The notes below the pieces were generated by a model. It made no database searches and was not told the DNA's origin. It saw only the letters and a program-made list of their open reading frames with translations. This document shows positions 41,233 to 49,944 of a stretch of 64,000 bases of DNA, piece after piece (within the stretch, counting starts at the first letter, position 1; every line of letters begins with the position of its first letter). The position numbers and the translations under genes are program-made. Source of the DNA: Streptomyces brevispora (GTDB lineage Bacteria > Actinomycetota > Actinomycetes > Streptomycetales > Streptomycetaceae); assembly GCF_007829885.1 (NCBI RefSeq), contig NZ_VIWW01000001.1:5828001-5892000 (forward strand), written 5' to 3'.

Positions 41233-42278
41233 CGCAGCCCGTCTCCTCGGCACAGCAGAGCGGGCCGGACAAGGGCGCCGCGCCCGTATCCGTCCCCGCG
41301 TCCCCGAAGAACGACAGAACCCCGCGAGCCCTCGGGCTGCGCGTGGACCTCCGCAACCTCTCGCTGCTCGGTGTCCTCGTCGCACTGATCGTCGTCGGCG
41401 GCATCACCGAACCCGACGCCTTCCTGGACACCGGGAACCTTCAGCTGATCCTGACCCAGGCGTCCGTCATCGGCGTCGTGACCGTCGGCATGACCTTCGT
41501 CATCACCAGCGGCGGCATCGATCTGTCGGTCGGCGCCATGGTCGCCCTCGCCTCGGTCTGGGCGACCACGCTCGCCACCCAGGAGTACGGATTCGCGGGC
41601 ATCCTGTTCACCGCGATGCTCGTCGGCCTCGGTGCCGGACTGGTCAACGGGATGCTCATCGCGTACGGCCGGATAGTGCCGTTCATCGCGACGCTGGCGA
41701 TGCTCGCCTCCGCCCGCGGCTTGGCACTCCAGATCACCGACGGCAAGACCCAGATCGTCACGGTCAAGTCCGTCCTCGACCTGGGCCTGCCCGACTCCTA
41801 CGTCCTCGGAATCCCGCCGCTGGTGCTGATGTTCGCCGCGGTCACCGTCGTCGGCTGGCTGGTGCTGAACCGTACGACCTTCGGCCGTCGCACGGTCGCC
41901 GTCGGCGGCAACGCGGAAGCGGCCCGGCTGGCAGGCATCGACGTACGGCGCCAGCGCCTCTACCTCTACCTGCTGTCCGGACTGTGCTGCGGCATCGCCG
42001 CCTTCATGCTGATCATCCTGTCCGGCTCGGGACAGAACACCAACGGCAATCTGTACGAGCTCGACGCCATCGCCGCCGCGATCATCGGCGGCACCCTGCT
42101 CACCGGCGGCCGCGGCACCATCGTCGGCTCCGTGCTGGGCGTCCTCGTCTTCACCACGATCACCAACATCTTCGCGCTCAACAACCTGCAGAGCGATGTC
42201 CAGCAGATCGCCAAGGGCGCGATCATCGTCGCCGCCGTCCTGGTCCAGCGCCGCACCCCGGCGCACGGGGAAACCTGA
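41229..42278 (+). CDS. Sugar ABC importer permease
   Basis: A 349-residue membrane permease of the RbsC type with eight to ten hydrophobic segments. Family features include GMTFVITSGGIDLSVGAMVA, LVNGMLIAYGRIVPFIATLA, the coupling region GGNAEAARLAGIDVRRQRLY and the closing ALNNLQSDVQQIAKGAIIVA. It forms the channel of the importer with the upstream ATPase. Substrate not determined. Confidence 0.95.
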   Translation: MTQPVSSAQQSGPDKGAAPVSVPASPKNDRTPRALGLRVDLRNLSLLGVLVALIVVGGITEPDAFLDTGNLQLILTQASVIGVVTVGMTFVITSGGIDLSVGAMVALASVWATTLATQEYGFAGILFTAMLVGLGAGLVNGMLIAYGRIVPFIATLAMLASARGLALQITDGKTQIVTVKSVLDLGLPDSYVLGIPPLVLMFAAVTVVGWLVLNRTTFGRRTVAVGGNAEAARLAGIDVRRQRLYLYLLSGLCCGIAAFMLIILSGSGQNTNGNLYELDAIAAAIIGGTLLTGGRGTIVGSVLGVLVFTTITNIFALNNLQSDVQQIAKGAIIVAAVLVQRRTPAHGET

Positions 42279-42349
42279 CCTCCGGTCACCTCCCGTTCTG
42301 CTCCTGCTTGTTCCGTATGCCCAAGCACCGGATGAAGGGTTTGACAGTC

Positions 42350-43390
42350 ATGCCAGAAACCAGTCGTAGAGGACTGCTCTTCGGTACCGCAGCAGTCTCC
42401 GCGGGCGCCTTCCTGACCGCCTGCACCAGCAACGACCCGAAGGAGAAGAACACCGCGGCGCAGAGCAACGCGCCCGCTGCCGACAACAAGCCGGGAAAGC
42501 CGGTCACCATCGGCTTCGCGGGCCCGCAGGCCGACCACGGCTGGCTCAACGCGATCAACGAGAACGCCAAGTCGCAGGCGGGGAAGTACTCCGAGGTGAC
42601 CCTGGAGATCACCGAGGGCTCCAACGACACCGCCGCCCAGATCGGCCAGGTCAAGACCCTCATCAACAAGAAGGTCGACGTCCTCGTCATCCTGCCGGCC
42701 GACGGCAAGGCGCTCACCCAGGTGGGTCTGGAGGCGATGCGGGCGGGTATTCCCGTCATCAACCTGGACCGCATCTTCGCCTCCCCGCAGGCATACCGCT
42801 GCTGGGTCGGCGGCGACAACTACGGGATGGGCCTCAACGCCGGTACGTACATCGGCGAACAGCTCAAGGGCAAGTCGAACGCCAAGGTCGTCGAGCTGGC
42901 GGGAATCGACAACCTGGAGCTCACCAAGCAGCGCAGCCAGGGCTTCGCCGACGCGCTGAAGAACTACTCCAACATCGAGCTGGTGGCCCGTCAGGCCGCC
43001 GACTTCACCGTCGAGTCGGGCCAGGCGAAGATGGCCCAGCTCCTCCAGGCGCAGAAGAAGTTCGACGCCATGTGGAACCATGACGACGACCAGGGTGTGG
43101 GCGCGCTGCGCGCCATCCAGCAGGCCGGCCGGGACGAGTTCGTGATGGTCGGCGGGGCCGGGGCCAAGTCCGCGATGGACGCCATCAAGGCCGACAACAG
43201 CGTGCTGAAGGCCACCGTTCTGTACCCGCCGACCATGGCCGCCTCGGCCATCGACCTGGCCCGCGCGCTCGGTCAGAGCAAGGGCGTGACCGGCCTCTCC
43301 GAGCTGGAGATCCCGACCAACCTCACGCTCTACTCGGCTGTGGTCACCAAGGAGAACATCGAGCAGTACCTGCCGACGGGCTTCAACTGA
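42350..43390 (+). CDS. Sugar-binding lipoprotein of ABC importer
   Basis: A 346-residue lipoprotein. It begins with a lipobox (SAGAFLTACTSND), also twin-arginine-like (TSRRGLLFG). The mature part is a periplasmic-binding type I (RbsB-like) domain: VTIGFAGPQADHGWLNAINE, KKVDVLVILPADGKALTQVG, PVINLDRIF and GVGALRAIQQAGRDEFVMVG. It captures a sugar outside the membrane and hands it to the permease. I chose the ATG at 42350; an in-frame ATG at 42332 would add six residues. The ligand could be a monosaccharide or polyol. Confidence 0.94.
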   Translation: MPETSRRGLLFGTAAVSAGAFLTACTSNDPKEKNTAAQSNAPAADNKPGKPVTIGFAGPQADHGWLNAINENAKSQAGKYSEVTLEITEGSNDTAAQIGQVKTLINKKVDVLVILPADGKALTQVGLEAMRAGIPVINLDRIFASPQAYRCWVGGDNYGMGLNAGTYIGEQLKGKSNAKVVELAGIDNLELTKQRSQGFADALKNYSNIELVARQAADFTVESGQAKMAQLLQAQKKFDAMWNHDDDQGVGALRAIQQAGRDEFVMVGGAGAKSAMDAIKADNSVLKATVLYPPTMAASAIDLARALGQSKGVTGLSELEIPTNLTLYSAVVTKENIEQYLPTGFN

Positions 43391-43458
43391 GAGGCCCCGC
43401 AGGGGGGTGCTGTCCCTCCTGCCGCACCCACCGAACCACCGATGAGGAGGAAGTCCGG

Positions 43459-44709
43459 ATGGCCCGTAGGGAAGAGACGGAGCAGGAGGCGGCTGCTCCG
43501 CCGACGTACCGGCCGATGACGAGCGCACCGACGCTCGGGGTCGGCATGGTCGGATACGCGTTCATGGGCGCCGCCCACTCGCAGGGGTGGCGCACCGCCG
43601 GCCACGTCTTCGAGCTGCCGATGAGGCCGGCTCTCGCCGCGATCTGCGGGCGCGACCGTACGGCGGTCGAGGCCGCCGCCGACCGGCACGGCTGGGCGGC
43701 GGCGGAGACCGACTGGCGTGCCCTGATCGCCCGGGACGACGTGCAGCTCGTCGACATCTGCACCCCTGGCGACAGCCATGCGGAGATCGCCATCGCGGCA
43801 CTGGAGGCGGGCAAGCACGTGCTGTGCGAGAAGCCGCTCGCCAACACGGTCGCGGAGGCGGAGGCCATGACCGAGGCGGCGGAGCGCGCCGCCGCCCGCG
43901 GTCAGGTGGCGCTGGTCGGCTTCAACTACCGCAAGGTGCCCGCCATCACCTACGCCCGGAAGCTGATCGCCGAGGGCCGGCTCGGCCCCCTGCGGCACAT
44001 CCGCGCCACCTACCTCCAGGACTGGCTGGTGGATCCCGGATCACCGCTCACCTGGCGGCTGGAGCGGGAACACGCGGGCTCGGGCGCCCTCGGCGACCTC
44101 GGGGCGCACATCGTGGACCTCGCCCAGTTCCTGGCGGGGGAGCTGCTGGTCGGCGTGTCGGCGGTGACCGAGACGTTCGTACGTGAACGGCCCCTGCGGT
44201 CGGGCCCGTCGGCGGGCCTGAGCGGGGTGGCGGCCACCGGTGCGCGGGGGGCCGTGACGGTGGACGACGCGGCGCTGTTCACCGGCCGGCTCGCCTCCGG
44301 AGCGCTGGCCTCCTTCGAGGCGACGCGGATGGCGGCCGGACGCAAGAACGCGTTGCGGCTGGAGATCAACGGGGAGCGCGGCTCGCTCGCCTTCGACCTC
44401 GAACGGCTCAACGAACTGTCCTTCCACGACCACACCGAGCCCGCCACCACGGCCGGCTTCCGGCGCATCCTGGTCACCGAGCCCGAGCATCCGTACCTGG
44501 AGGCCTGGTGGCCGCCGGGGCACGCCCTCGGCTACGAGCACACCTTCATCCACCAGGCCCGGGACGTGGTCCGCACGATCGCCGAAGGGACCGCGCCGAC
44601 ACCGTCGTTCGCGGACGGGCTACAGGTGCAGCGGGTCCTGGCGGCGGTGGAGGAGAGCGCCGCGAAGAGCTCCGTGCACACCCCCGTCCACATCCCCGCA
44701 CAGCTTTAG
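43459..44709 (+). CDS. Gfo/Idh/MocA family oxidoreductase
   Basis: A 416-residue NAD(P)-dependent sugar oxidoreductase. It has a Rossmann start LGVGMVGYAFMGAAHSQGW, the hallmark VLCEKPLANTVAEAEAM (EKP with the active-site Lys) and DLGAHIVDLAQFLAGE carrying the Asp-x-x-x-His metal/catalytic pair. Such enzymes oxidise a sugar or cyclitol hydroxyl, often at C3. AGGAGG precedes the ATG, and the gene is 68 bases after the binding protein. It probably acts on the imported substrate. The exact sugar is not known. Confidence 0.93.
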   Translation: MARREETEQEAAAPPTYRPMTSAPTLGVGMVGYAFMGAAHSQGWRTAGHVFELPMRPALAAICGRDRTAVEAAADRHGWAAAETDWRALIARDDVQLVDICTPGDSHAEIAIAALEAGKHVLCEKPLANTVAEAEAMTEAAERAAARGQVALVGFNYRKVPAITYARKLIAEGRLGPLRHIRATYLQDWLVDPGSPLTWRLEREHAGSGALGDLGAHIVDLAQFLAGELLVGVSAVTETFVRERPLRSGPSAGLSGVAATGARGAVTVDDAALFTGRLASGALASFEATRMAAGRKNALRLEINGERGSLAFDLERLNELSFHDHTEPATTAGFRRILVTEPEHPYLEAWWPPGHALGYEHTFIHQARDVVRTIAEGTAPTPSFADGLQVQRVLAAVEESAAKSSVHTPVHIPAQL

Positions 44710-44721
44710 GAGGTCCTGCGC

Positions 44722-45726
44722 ATGCCCCGTCCCTTCACCCTCTTCACCGGTCAGTGGGCCGACCTGCCACTGGAGGAAGTCTGCAAATACGCCCGCGACT
44801 TCGGGTACGACGGACTCGAACTCGCCTGCTGGGGAGACCACTTCGAGGTGGACAAGGCACTCGCCGACCCGGGGTACCTGGACGGGCGCCGTCAACTGCT
44901 CGACAAGTACGGGCTGAAGTGCTGGGCGATCTCCAACCACCTGGTCGGACAGGCCGTCTGCGACAACCCGATCGACGAGCGCCACCAGGGCATCCTGCCC
45001 GCCCGGATCTGGGGCGACGGGGAGCCCGAGGGGGTGCGCCGGCGGGCCGCGGAGGAGATGAAGAACACCGCGCGGGCGGCCGCCGCCTTCGGGGTGCGTA
45101 CGGTCATCGGGTTCACCGGGTCGTCGATCTGGCACCTGGTGGCGATGTTCCCGCCCGTTCCGCCGCACATGATCGAGCGGGGGTACGAGGACTTCGCCGA
45201 GCGCTGGAACCCGATCCTGGACGTGTTCGACGAGGAGGGGGTGCGTTTCGCCCACGAGGTGCATCCGAGCGAGATCGCGTACGACTACTGGACCACGCAC
45301 CGCGCGCTGGAGGCCGTCGGCCACCGGCCCGCGTTCGGGCTGAACTTCGACCCGAGCCACTTCGTCTGGCAGGACCTGGACCCGGTCGGCTTCCTGTACG
45401 ACTTCCGGGACCGGATCTACCACGTGGACTGCAAGGAGGCCCGCAAGCGCCTGGACGGCCGCAACGGCCGGCTCGGCTCCCACCTGCCGTGGGGCGACCC
45501 GCGGCGCGGCTGGGACTTCGTCTCGGCGGGGCACGGCGATGTGCCGTGGGAGGACGTGTTCCGGATGCTGCGGTCCATCGACTACGACGGGCCGGTCTCC
45601 GTGGAGTGGGAGGACGCGGGCATGGACCGCCTGGCGGGCGCGCCGGAAGCGCTGACGTCGCTGAAGCGGTTCGATTTCGACCCGCCGAGCGCGTCGTTCG
45701 ACGCGGCGTTCGGCGGCAACGGCTGA
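44722..45726 (+). CDS. Sugar phosphate isomerase/epimerase-like TIM barrel
   Basis: A 334-residue xylose-isomerase-like TIM barrel. Metal-binding carboxylate/His segments can be seen: FAHEVHPSEIAYDYW, FGLNFDPSHFVWQD, YHVDCKEARK and VSVEWEDAGMD. It lies 12 bases after the oxidoreductase gene with AGGAGG upstream. In similar gene pairs such an enzyme cleaves or isomerises a keto-sugar made by the oxidoreductase, so 3-keto-sugar or inosose processing is the most likely role. A strong hairpin overlaps its stop. Confidence 0.9.
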   Translation: MPRPFTLFTGQWADLPLEEVCKYARDFGYDGLELACWGDHFEVDKALADPGYLDGRRQLLDKYGLKCWAISNHLVGQAVCDNPIDERHQGILPARIWGDGEPEGVRRRAAEEMKNTARAAAAFGVRTVIGFTGSSIWHLVAMFPPVPPHMIERGYEDFAERWNPILDVFDEEGVRFAHEVHPSEIAYDYWTTHRALEAVGHRPAFGLNFDPSHFVWQDLDPVGFLYDFRDRIYHVDCKEARKRLDGRNGRLGSHLPWGDPRRGWDFVSAGHGDVPWEDVFRMLRSIDYDGPVSVEWEDAGMDRLAGAPEALTSLKRFDFDPPSASFDAAFGGNG

Positions 45727-45759
45727 GCCCCCCGGGGGCGCGGGCCCTCCCGGGGGCTC
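45725..45759 (+). terminator. Hairpin terminator after the isomerase
   Basis: The pair GAGCCCCC / GGGGGCTC folds into a long GC stem with further inner pairing around the stop codon of the isomerase gene. It should end the ABC importer-oxidoreductase unit. Confidence 0.65.
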
Positions 45760-45895
45760 CGCCCCCGCATCCGCGCTCCTCAGTCACCCGAGGGGCTTGA
45801 AAGGTCCAGGTCCAGGAAGGGGCGGGCAGGGGGAAGAGCCCCCCGCCCGGCGGCACGCGGTACGCCGTCGGGCGGCTCCCCCTGCCCTCAACCCC

Positions 45896-45918
45896 CTTTG
45901 TCCTGACCAAGGGAAAAG
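45896..45918. promoter_or_regulatory. Candidate ROK operator before the secreted multidomain enzyme
   Basis: CTTTGTCC-N7-GGGAAAAG is the same inverted repeat pattern found before the ROK gene, and the 28-bp stretch 45893-45920 aligns with 38133-38160 without gaps. It is 190 bases before the GTG of the secreted enzyme. The stretch AACTTTTGTCAC near 45990 could be a further half-site. Confidence 0.65.
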
Positions 45919-46107
45919 TTCAACAACACCGCTGCACAAGGGCTTTCCGTCCCGGACGAACAGGTCTACCGTCCAGAACATGTACACGACATAACTTTTG
46001 TCACTGGAGCCCCACCGGCCCCGACTGACCTGCGCGGCAGTCCCCGCGCGGAACGGCACGGCAGCACCCGCACCCGCCCGTACAACCGGCACTTCCGGAG
46101 GACACTC

Positions 46108-49100
46108 GTGCACAGAACCCGAAGCAGGACCAGATCCGGACTACGCGTCCGCAAATCCCTCGCCCTGTTCACCGGCGCACTGCTCGCCGCCGCCACCCTC
46201 ACCCTGGGTGCCACACCCGGCACCGCCGCCGCCCACGAGGAACCCGCACCCGCCCCGGCCGCCGAGGACTTCCAGCAGGTCACCCTCGCCAAGGGCGCCG
46301 CCGAGACCGGCGAGCCCATGACGCTCGCCGTGCTCCCCGACCTCAGCGTGCTGCACACCTCGCGCAGCGGCGAGCTGCGTCTCACCGACAGTGCGGGCAA
46401 CACCAGCGTCGCCGGCGTCGTCCCCGTCTACTCGCACGACGAGGAAGGCCTCCAGGGCATCGGCGTAGACCCGGACTTCACCGAGAACCGGGCGATCTAC
46501 CTCTACTACGCACCGCCGCTGGACACCCCCGACGGCGACGCACCCGAGACGGGCACGGCCGCCGACTTCGCCAAGTTCGACGGCGTCAACCGGCTCTCCC
46601 GCTTCGTCCTCAAGGAGGACGGCACGCTCGACCTGGGCAGCGAGAAGAAGGTCCTCGACGTCAAGACGTCCCGCGGCATCTGCTGCCACGTGGGCGGCGA
46701 CATCGACTTCGACGCCGACGGCAACCTGTACCTGTCGACCGGCGACGACTCCAACCCCTTCGCCTCCGACGGCTACAGCCCCCTCGACGCCCGCCCCGAC
46801 CGCAACCCGGCGTTCGACGCCCGGCGCTCCGCCGGCAACAGCAACGACCTGCGCGGCAAGATCCTCCGGATCAAGGTCGCCGACGACGGCTCGTACACCG
46901 TCCCGGAGGGCAACCTCTTCGCCCCGGGTACGGACAAGACCCGCCCCGAGATCTACGCCATGGGCTTCCGCAACCCGTTCCGCTTCTCCGTCGACAAGCC
47001 CACCGGCATCGTCTACGTCGGCGACTACGGGCCCGACGCGGGTGCCGCCGACCCCAAGCGCGGACCGGCCGGACAGGTCGAGTTCGCCCGGGTCACCAAG
47101 GCCGGCAACTTCGGCTGGCCGTACTGCACGGGCGACAACGACCCGTACATCGAGTACGACTTCGCCACCAAGACCTCCGGCGCCGCCTTCGACTGCGCGG
47201 CCCCGAAGAACACCTCGCCGCACAACACCGGCATCGTCGACCTGCCCCCGTCGCAGCCCGCCTGGATCGCGTACGACGGCGGTTCCGTACCGGAGTTCGG
47301 CAGCGGATCCGAGTCCCCGATGGGCGGACCGGTCTACCACTACGACGCCAACCTCGACTCGCCCGTGAAGTTCCCGGAGGCGTACGACGGCGACTTCTTC
47401 GCCGGTGAGTTCGGCCGGCAGTGGATCAAGCGCATCGAGCAGGACGCCGACGGCACCGTGCAGTCCATCAACGACATCCCGTGGTCCGGCACCCAGGTGA
47501 TGGACATGGCCTTCGGACCCGACGGGGCGCTCTACGTCCTGGACTACGGACTCTCCTGGTTCGGCGGCGACGAGCACTCCGCGCTCTACCGCATCGAGAA
47601 CGCCACCGGCGGGCGTTCCCCGATCGCGGAGGCCGCGGTCGACAAGACCTCGGGCACCGCGCCCCTGAAGGTGAAGTTCTCCTCGGCCGGCACCTCGGAC
47701 GGCGACGGTGACGAGCTCACGTACGCCTGGGACTTCGGCGACGGAGGAACCTCCACGGCCGCGAACCCCACGTACACGTACAAGAAGAACGGCACCTACA
47801 TCGCGACCGTCACCGCTCAGGACCCCTCCGGACGGACCGGCTCGGCGAGCGTCCATGTGACCGTCGGCAACACGGCCCCGATCGTGGAACTCGAACTCCC
47901 CGGTGACGGGCAGCTGTTCACCTTCGGTGACGCGATCCCGTTCAAGGTGAAGGTGACCGATCCCGAGGACGGCCCGGTCGACTGCTCCAAGATCGAGGTC
48001 CGCTTCGTCCTCGGCCACGACAGCCACGGCCACCCGATCACCACGGAACACGGCTGCACCGGCACCATCAAGACCGACATGGACGGCGGGCACGACCCCA
48101 ACGCCAACATCTTCGGAGTCATCGACGCCTCGTACACCGACGGCGGGGGCGGCGGCCAGGCCGCACTGACCGGCCACGACCAGTCGCAGCTCCAGCCGCG
48201 CCACCGCCAGGCCGAGCACTTCAGCAACTCGTCCGGCATCAAGACGTACGACAAGGCGAACGCCGAGGGCGGCAAGACCGTCGGCGACATCGACAACGAC
48301 GACTGGATCTCCTTCAAGCCGTACATCCTCGGCGACTCCACCAAGCTCACCGCCCGGATCTCCTCCGGCGGCGCGGGCGGCTTCCTCGAAGTACGGTCCG
48401 GCTCGGCGACCGGCAAGATCCTCGGCTCCGCACCGGTCCCGGTGACGGGCGGCTGGGAGACCTTCCAGGAGATCGACGTACCGCTGCGCGGCGTCCCGAA
48501 GAAGGCCACCGAGCTGTTCCTGGTCTTCAAGGGAGGCGAGGGAGCGCTCTACGACATCGACGACTTCGAGCTCTCCAACACCCCGCCCGACAAGACCGCC
48601 AAGCGCGTCCTGGTCTTCTCCAAGACAGCCGGCTTCCGCCACGACGCGATACCCGAGGGCATCGCCGCGCTGAAGGAACTCGGCAAGGACACCAACATCA
48701 CGGTCGACGCCACGGAGGAGGCAGGCCAGTTCACCACCGCCAACCTGGCCCGCTACGACGCCGTCGTCTTCATGTCGACAACGGGTGACGTACTCAACGC
48801 CGACCAGCAGAAGGCGTTCGAGAACTACGTGAACACCGGCGGCGGCTACGTCGGCGTGCACGCCGCGGCGGACACCGAGTACGACTGGCCGTTCTACGGC
48901 GGACTCGTCGGCGCGTACTTCTCCGGCCACCCCGCCATCCAGCCCGTCACCGTCCGCGTCGAGGACCACAAGCACCCGGCGACCGCACACCTGGGCGACG
49001 CCTGGGACCGCACCGACGAGCTGTACAACTACCGCACCAACCCGCGGGACAACGTCAAGGTCCTCGCCACCCTCGACGAGACGACCTACACCGGCGGCAC

Positions 49101-49824
49101 CATGAAGGGCGACCACCCGATCACCTGGTGCCAGACGTACCAGGGCGGCCGCTCCTTCTACACCGGCCTCGGCCACACCAAGGAGTCGTACGCCGACCCG
49201 GACTTCCGCAAGCTCCTCCTGGGCGGGATGCGGTACGCCGCCGGCCAGGTGAAGGCCGACTGCAAGCCGGACACCGGCTACCGGTCGATCTTCAACGGCA
49301 AGACGCTCGAAGGCTGGAAGCAGGCGGGCCCCGGCAAGTTCAACGTCGTCGACGGCGAGCTGCGCTCCGAAGGCGGCATGGGCCTGCTCACCTACCAGGC
49401 CAAGGAGCTGAAGGCGTACTCGCTGAAGCTCGACTGGAAGCTGGCGGGTGACGACAACTCCGGAGTCTTCGTCGGCTTCCCGAAGTCCGACGACCCCTGG
49501 TCCGCGGTGAACAACGGCTACGAGGTCCAGATCGACGCCTCCGACGCCGCCGACCGCACCACCGGCGCCGTCTACACCTTCAAGTCGGCCAACATCAAGG
49601 CCCGTGACCAGGTCCTCAGGCCGCCCGGCCAGTGGAACAGCTACGAGATCAAGGTCCAGGGTGAACGGCTCCAGATCTTCCTCAACGGAGTGAAGATCAA
49701 CGACTTCACCAACACCGATCCGGCCCGCAGTCTCAAGGACGGCTACATCGGCCTCCAGAACCACGGCGCCGACGACCAGGTGTCCTTCCGCAACATCCAG
49801 CTGAAGGAACTGCCCTCCGCATAG
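46108..49824 (+). CDS. Secreted multidomain enzyme: GSDH, PKD, CBM6, ThuA, 3-keto-disaccharide hydrolase
   Basis: A 1238-residue secreted protein. Residues 1-43 are a signal peptide. About 55-500 is a PQQ-type glucose/sorbosone dehydrogenase beta-propeller (FQQVTLAKGAAETGEPMTLA, GICCHVGGDIDFDADGNLYL, IYAMGFRNPFRF). About 505-590 is a PKD domain (YAWDFGDGGTSTAANPTYTY). About 700-830 is a carbohydrate-binding module (CBM6-like, ending ALYDIDDFELS). About 830-1050 is a ThuA domain (RVLVFSKTAGFRHDAIPEGI, GGYVGVHAAADTEYDWPFYG). The last 180 residues are a 3-keto-disaccharide hydrolase/DUF1080 domain (IFNGKTLEGWKQAGPGKFNV). Together these suggest oxidation and cleavage of a polysaccharide or glycoside outside the cell. 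A GTG start follows GGAGG. It is the first gene of the region facing the ebo genes. Confidence 0.95.
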   Translation: MHRTRSRTRSGLRVRKSLALFTGALLAAATLTLGATPGTAAAHEEPAPAPAAEDFQQVTLAKGAAETGEPMTLAVLPDLSVLHTSRSGELRLTDSAGNTSVAGVVPVYSHDEEGLQGIGVDPDFTENRAIYLYYAPPLDTPDGDAPETGTAADFAKFDGVNRLSRFVLKEDGTLDLGSEKKVLDVKTSRGICCHVGGDIDFDADGNLYLSTGDDSNPFASDGYSPLDARPDRNPAFDARRSAGNSNDLRGKILRIKVADDGSYTVPEGNLFAPGTDKTRPEIYAMGFRNPFRFSVDKPTGIVYVGDYGPDAGAADPKRGPAGQVEFARVTKAGNFGWPYCTGDNDPYIEYDFATKTSGAAFDCAAPKNTSPHNTGIVDLPPSQPAWIAYDGGSVPEFGSGSESPMGGPVYHYDANLDSPVKFPEAYDGDFFAGEFGRQWIKRIEQDADGTVQSINDIPWSGTQVMDMAFGPDGALYVLDYGLSWFGGDEHSALYRIENATGGRSPIAEAAVDKTSGTAPLKVKFSSAGTSDGDGDELTYAWDFGDGGTSTAANPTYTYKKNGTYIATVTAQDPSGRTGSASVHVTVGNTAPIVELELPGDGQLFTFGDAIPFKVKVTDPEDGPVDCSKIEVRFVLGHDSHGHPITTEHGCTGTIKTDMDGGHDPNANIFGVIDASYTDGGGGGQAALTGHDQSQLQPRHRQAEHFSNSSGIKTYDKANAEGGKTVGDIDNDDWISFKPYILGDSTKLTARISSGGAGGFLEVRSGSATGKILGSAPVPVTGGWETFQEIDVPLRGVPKKATELFLVFKGGEGALYDIDDFELSNTPPDKTAKRVLVFSKTAGFRHDAIPEGIAALKELGKDTNITVDATEEAGQFTTANLARYDAVVFMSTTGDVLNADQQKAFENYVNTGGGYVGVHAAADTEYDWPFYGGLVGAYFSGHPAIQPVTVRVEDHKHPATAHLGDAWDRTDELYNYRTNPRDNVKVLATLDETTYTGGTMKGDHPITWCQTYQGGRSFYTGLGHTKESYADPDFRKLLLGGMRYAAGQVKADCKPDTGYRSIFNGKTLEGWKQAGPGKFNVVDGELRSEGGMGLLTYQAKELKAYSLKLDWKLAGDDNSGVFVGFPKSDDPWSAVNNGYEVQIDASDAADRTTGAVYTFKSANIKARDQVLRPPGQWNSYEIKVQGERLQIFLNGVKINDFTNTDPARSLKDGYIGLQNHGADDQVSFRNIQLKELPSA

Positions 49825-49839
49825 GGCCACCGCCCGGAC

Positions 49840-49869
49840 GGCGGGCGGGGCAGCACGTCCCCGCCCGCC
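49840..49869 (+). terminator. Hairpin between the secreted enzyme and the ebo-type genes
   Basis: A perfect 11-bp stem, GGCGGGCGGGG / CCCCGCCCGCC, with an eight-base loop lies 16 bases after the stop codon. It may terminate or reduce transcription into the downstream cluster. Confidence 0.65.
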
Positions 49870-49944
49870 GCCCGCGGCCCCTTCCCCTCCTGTACAGCGC
49901 CACCAGTTCTGCCCAGCAAGGACCCTCAGCCAGGGAGGCAGCCC

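Noticed and set aside
46141..49830. A 1229-codon open frame on the minus strand opposite the secreted multidomain enzyme.
   Set aside because: It is Val/Gly/Leu/Arg-rich with no domains and is the usual mirror of a GC-rich gene; the plus strand holds clear domains, signal peptide and ribosome site.
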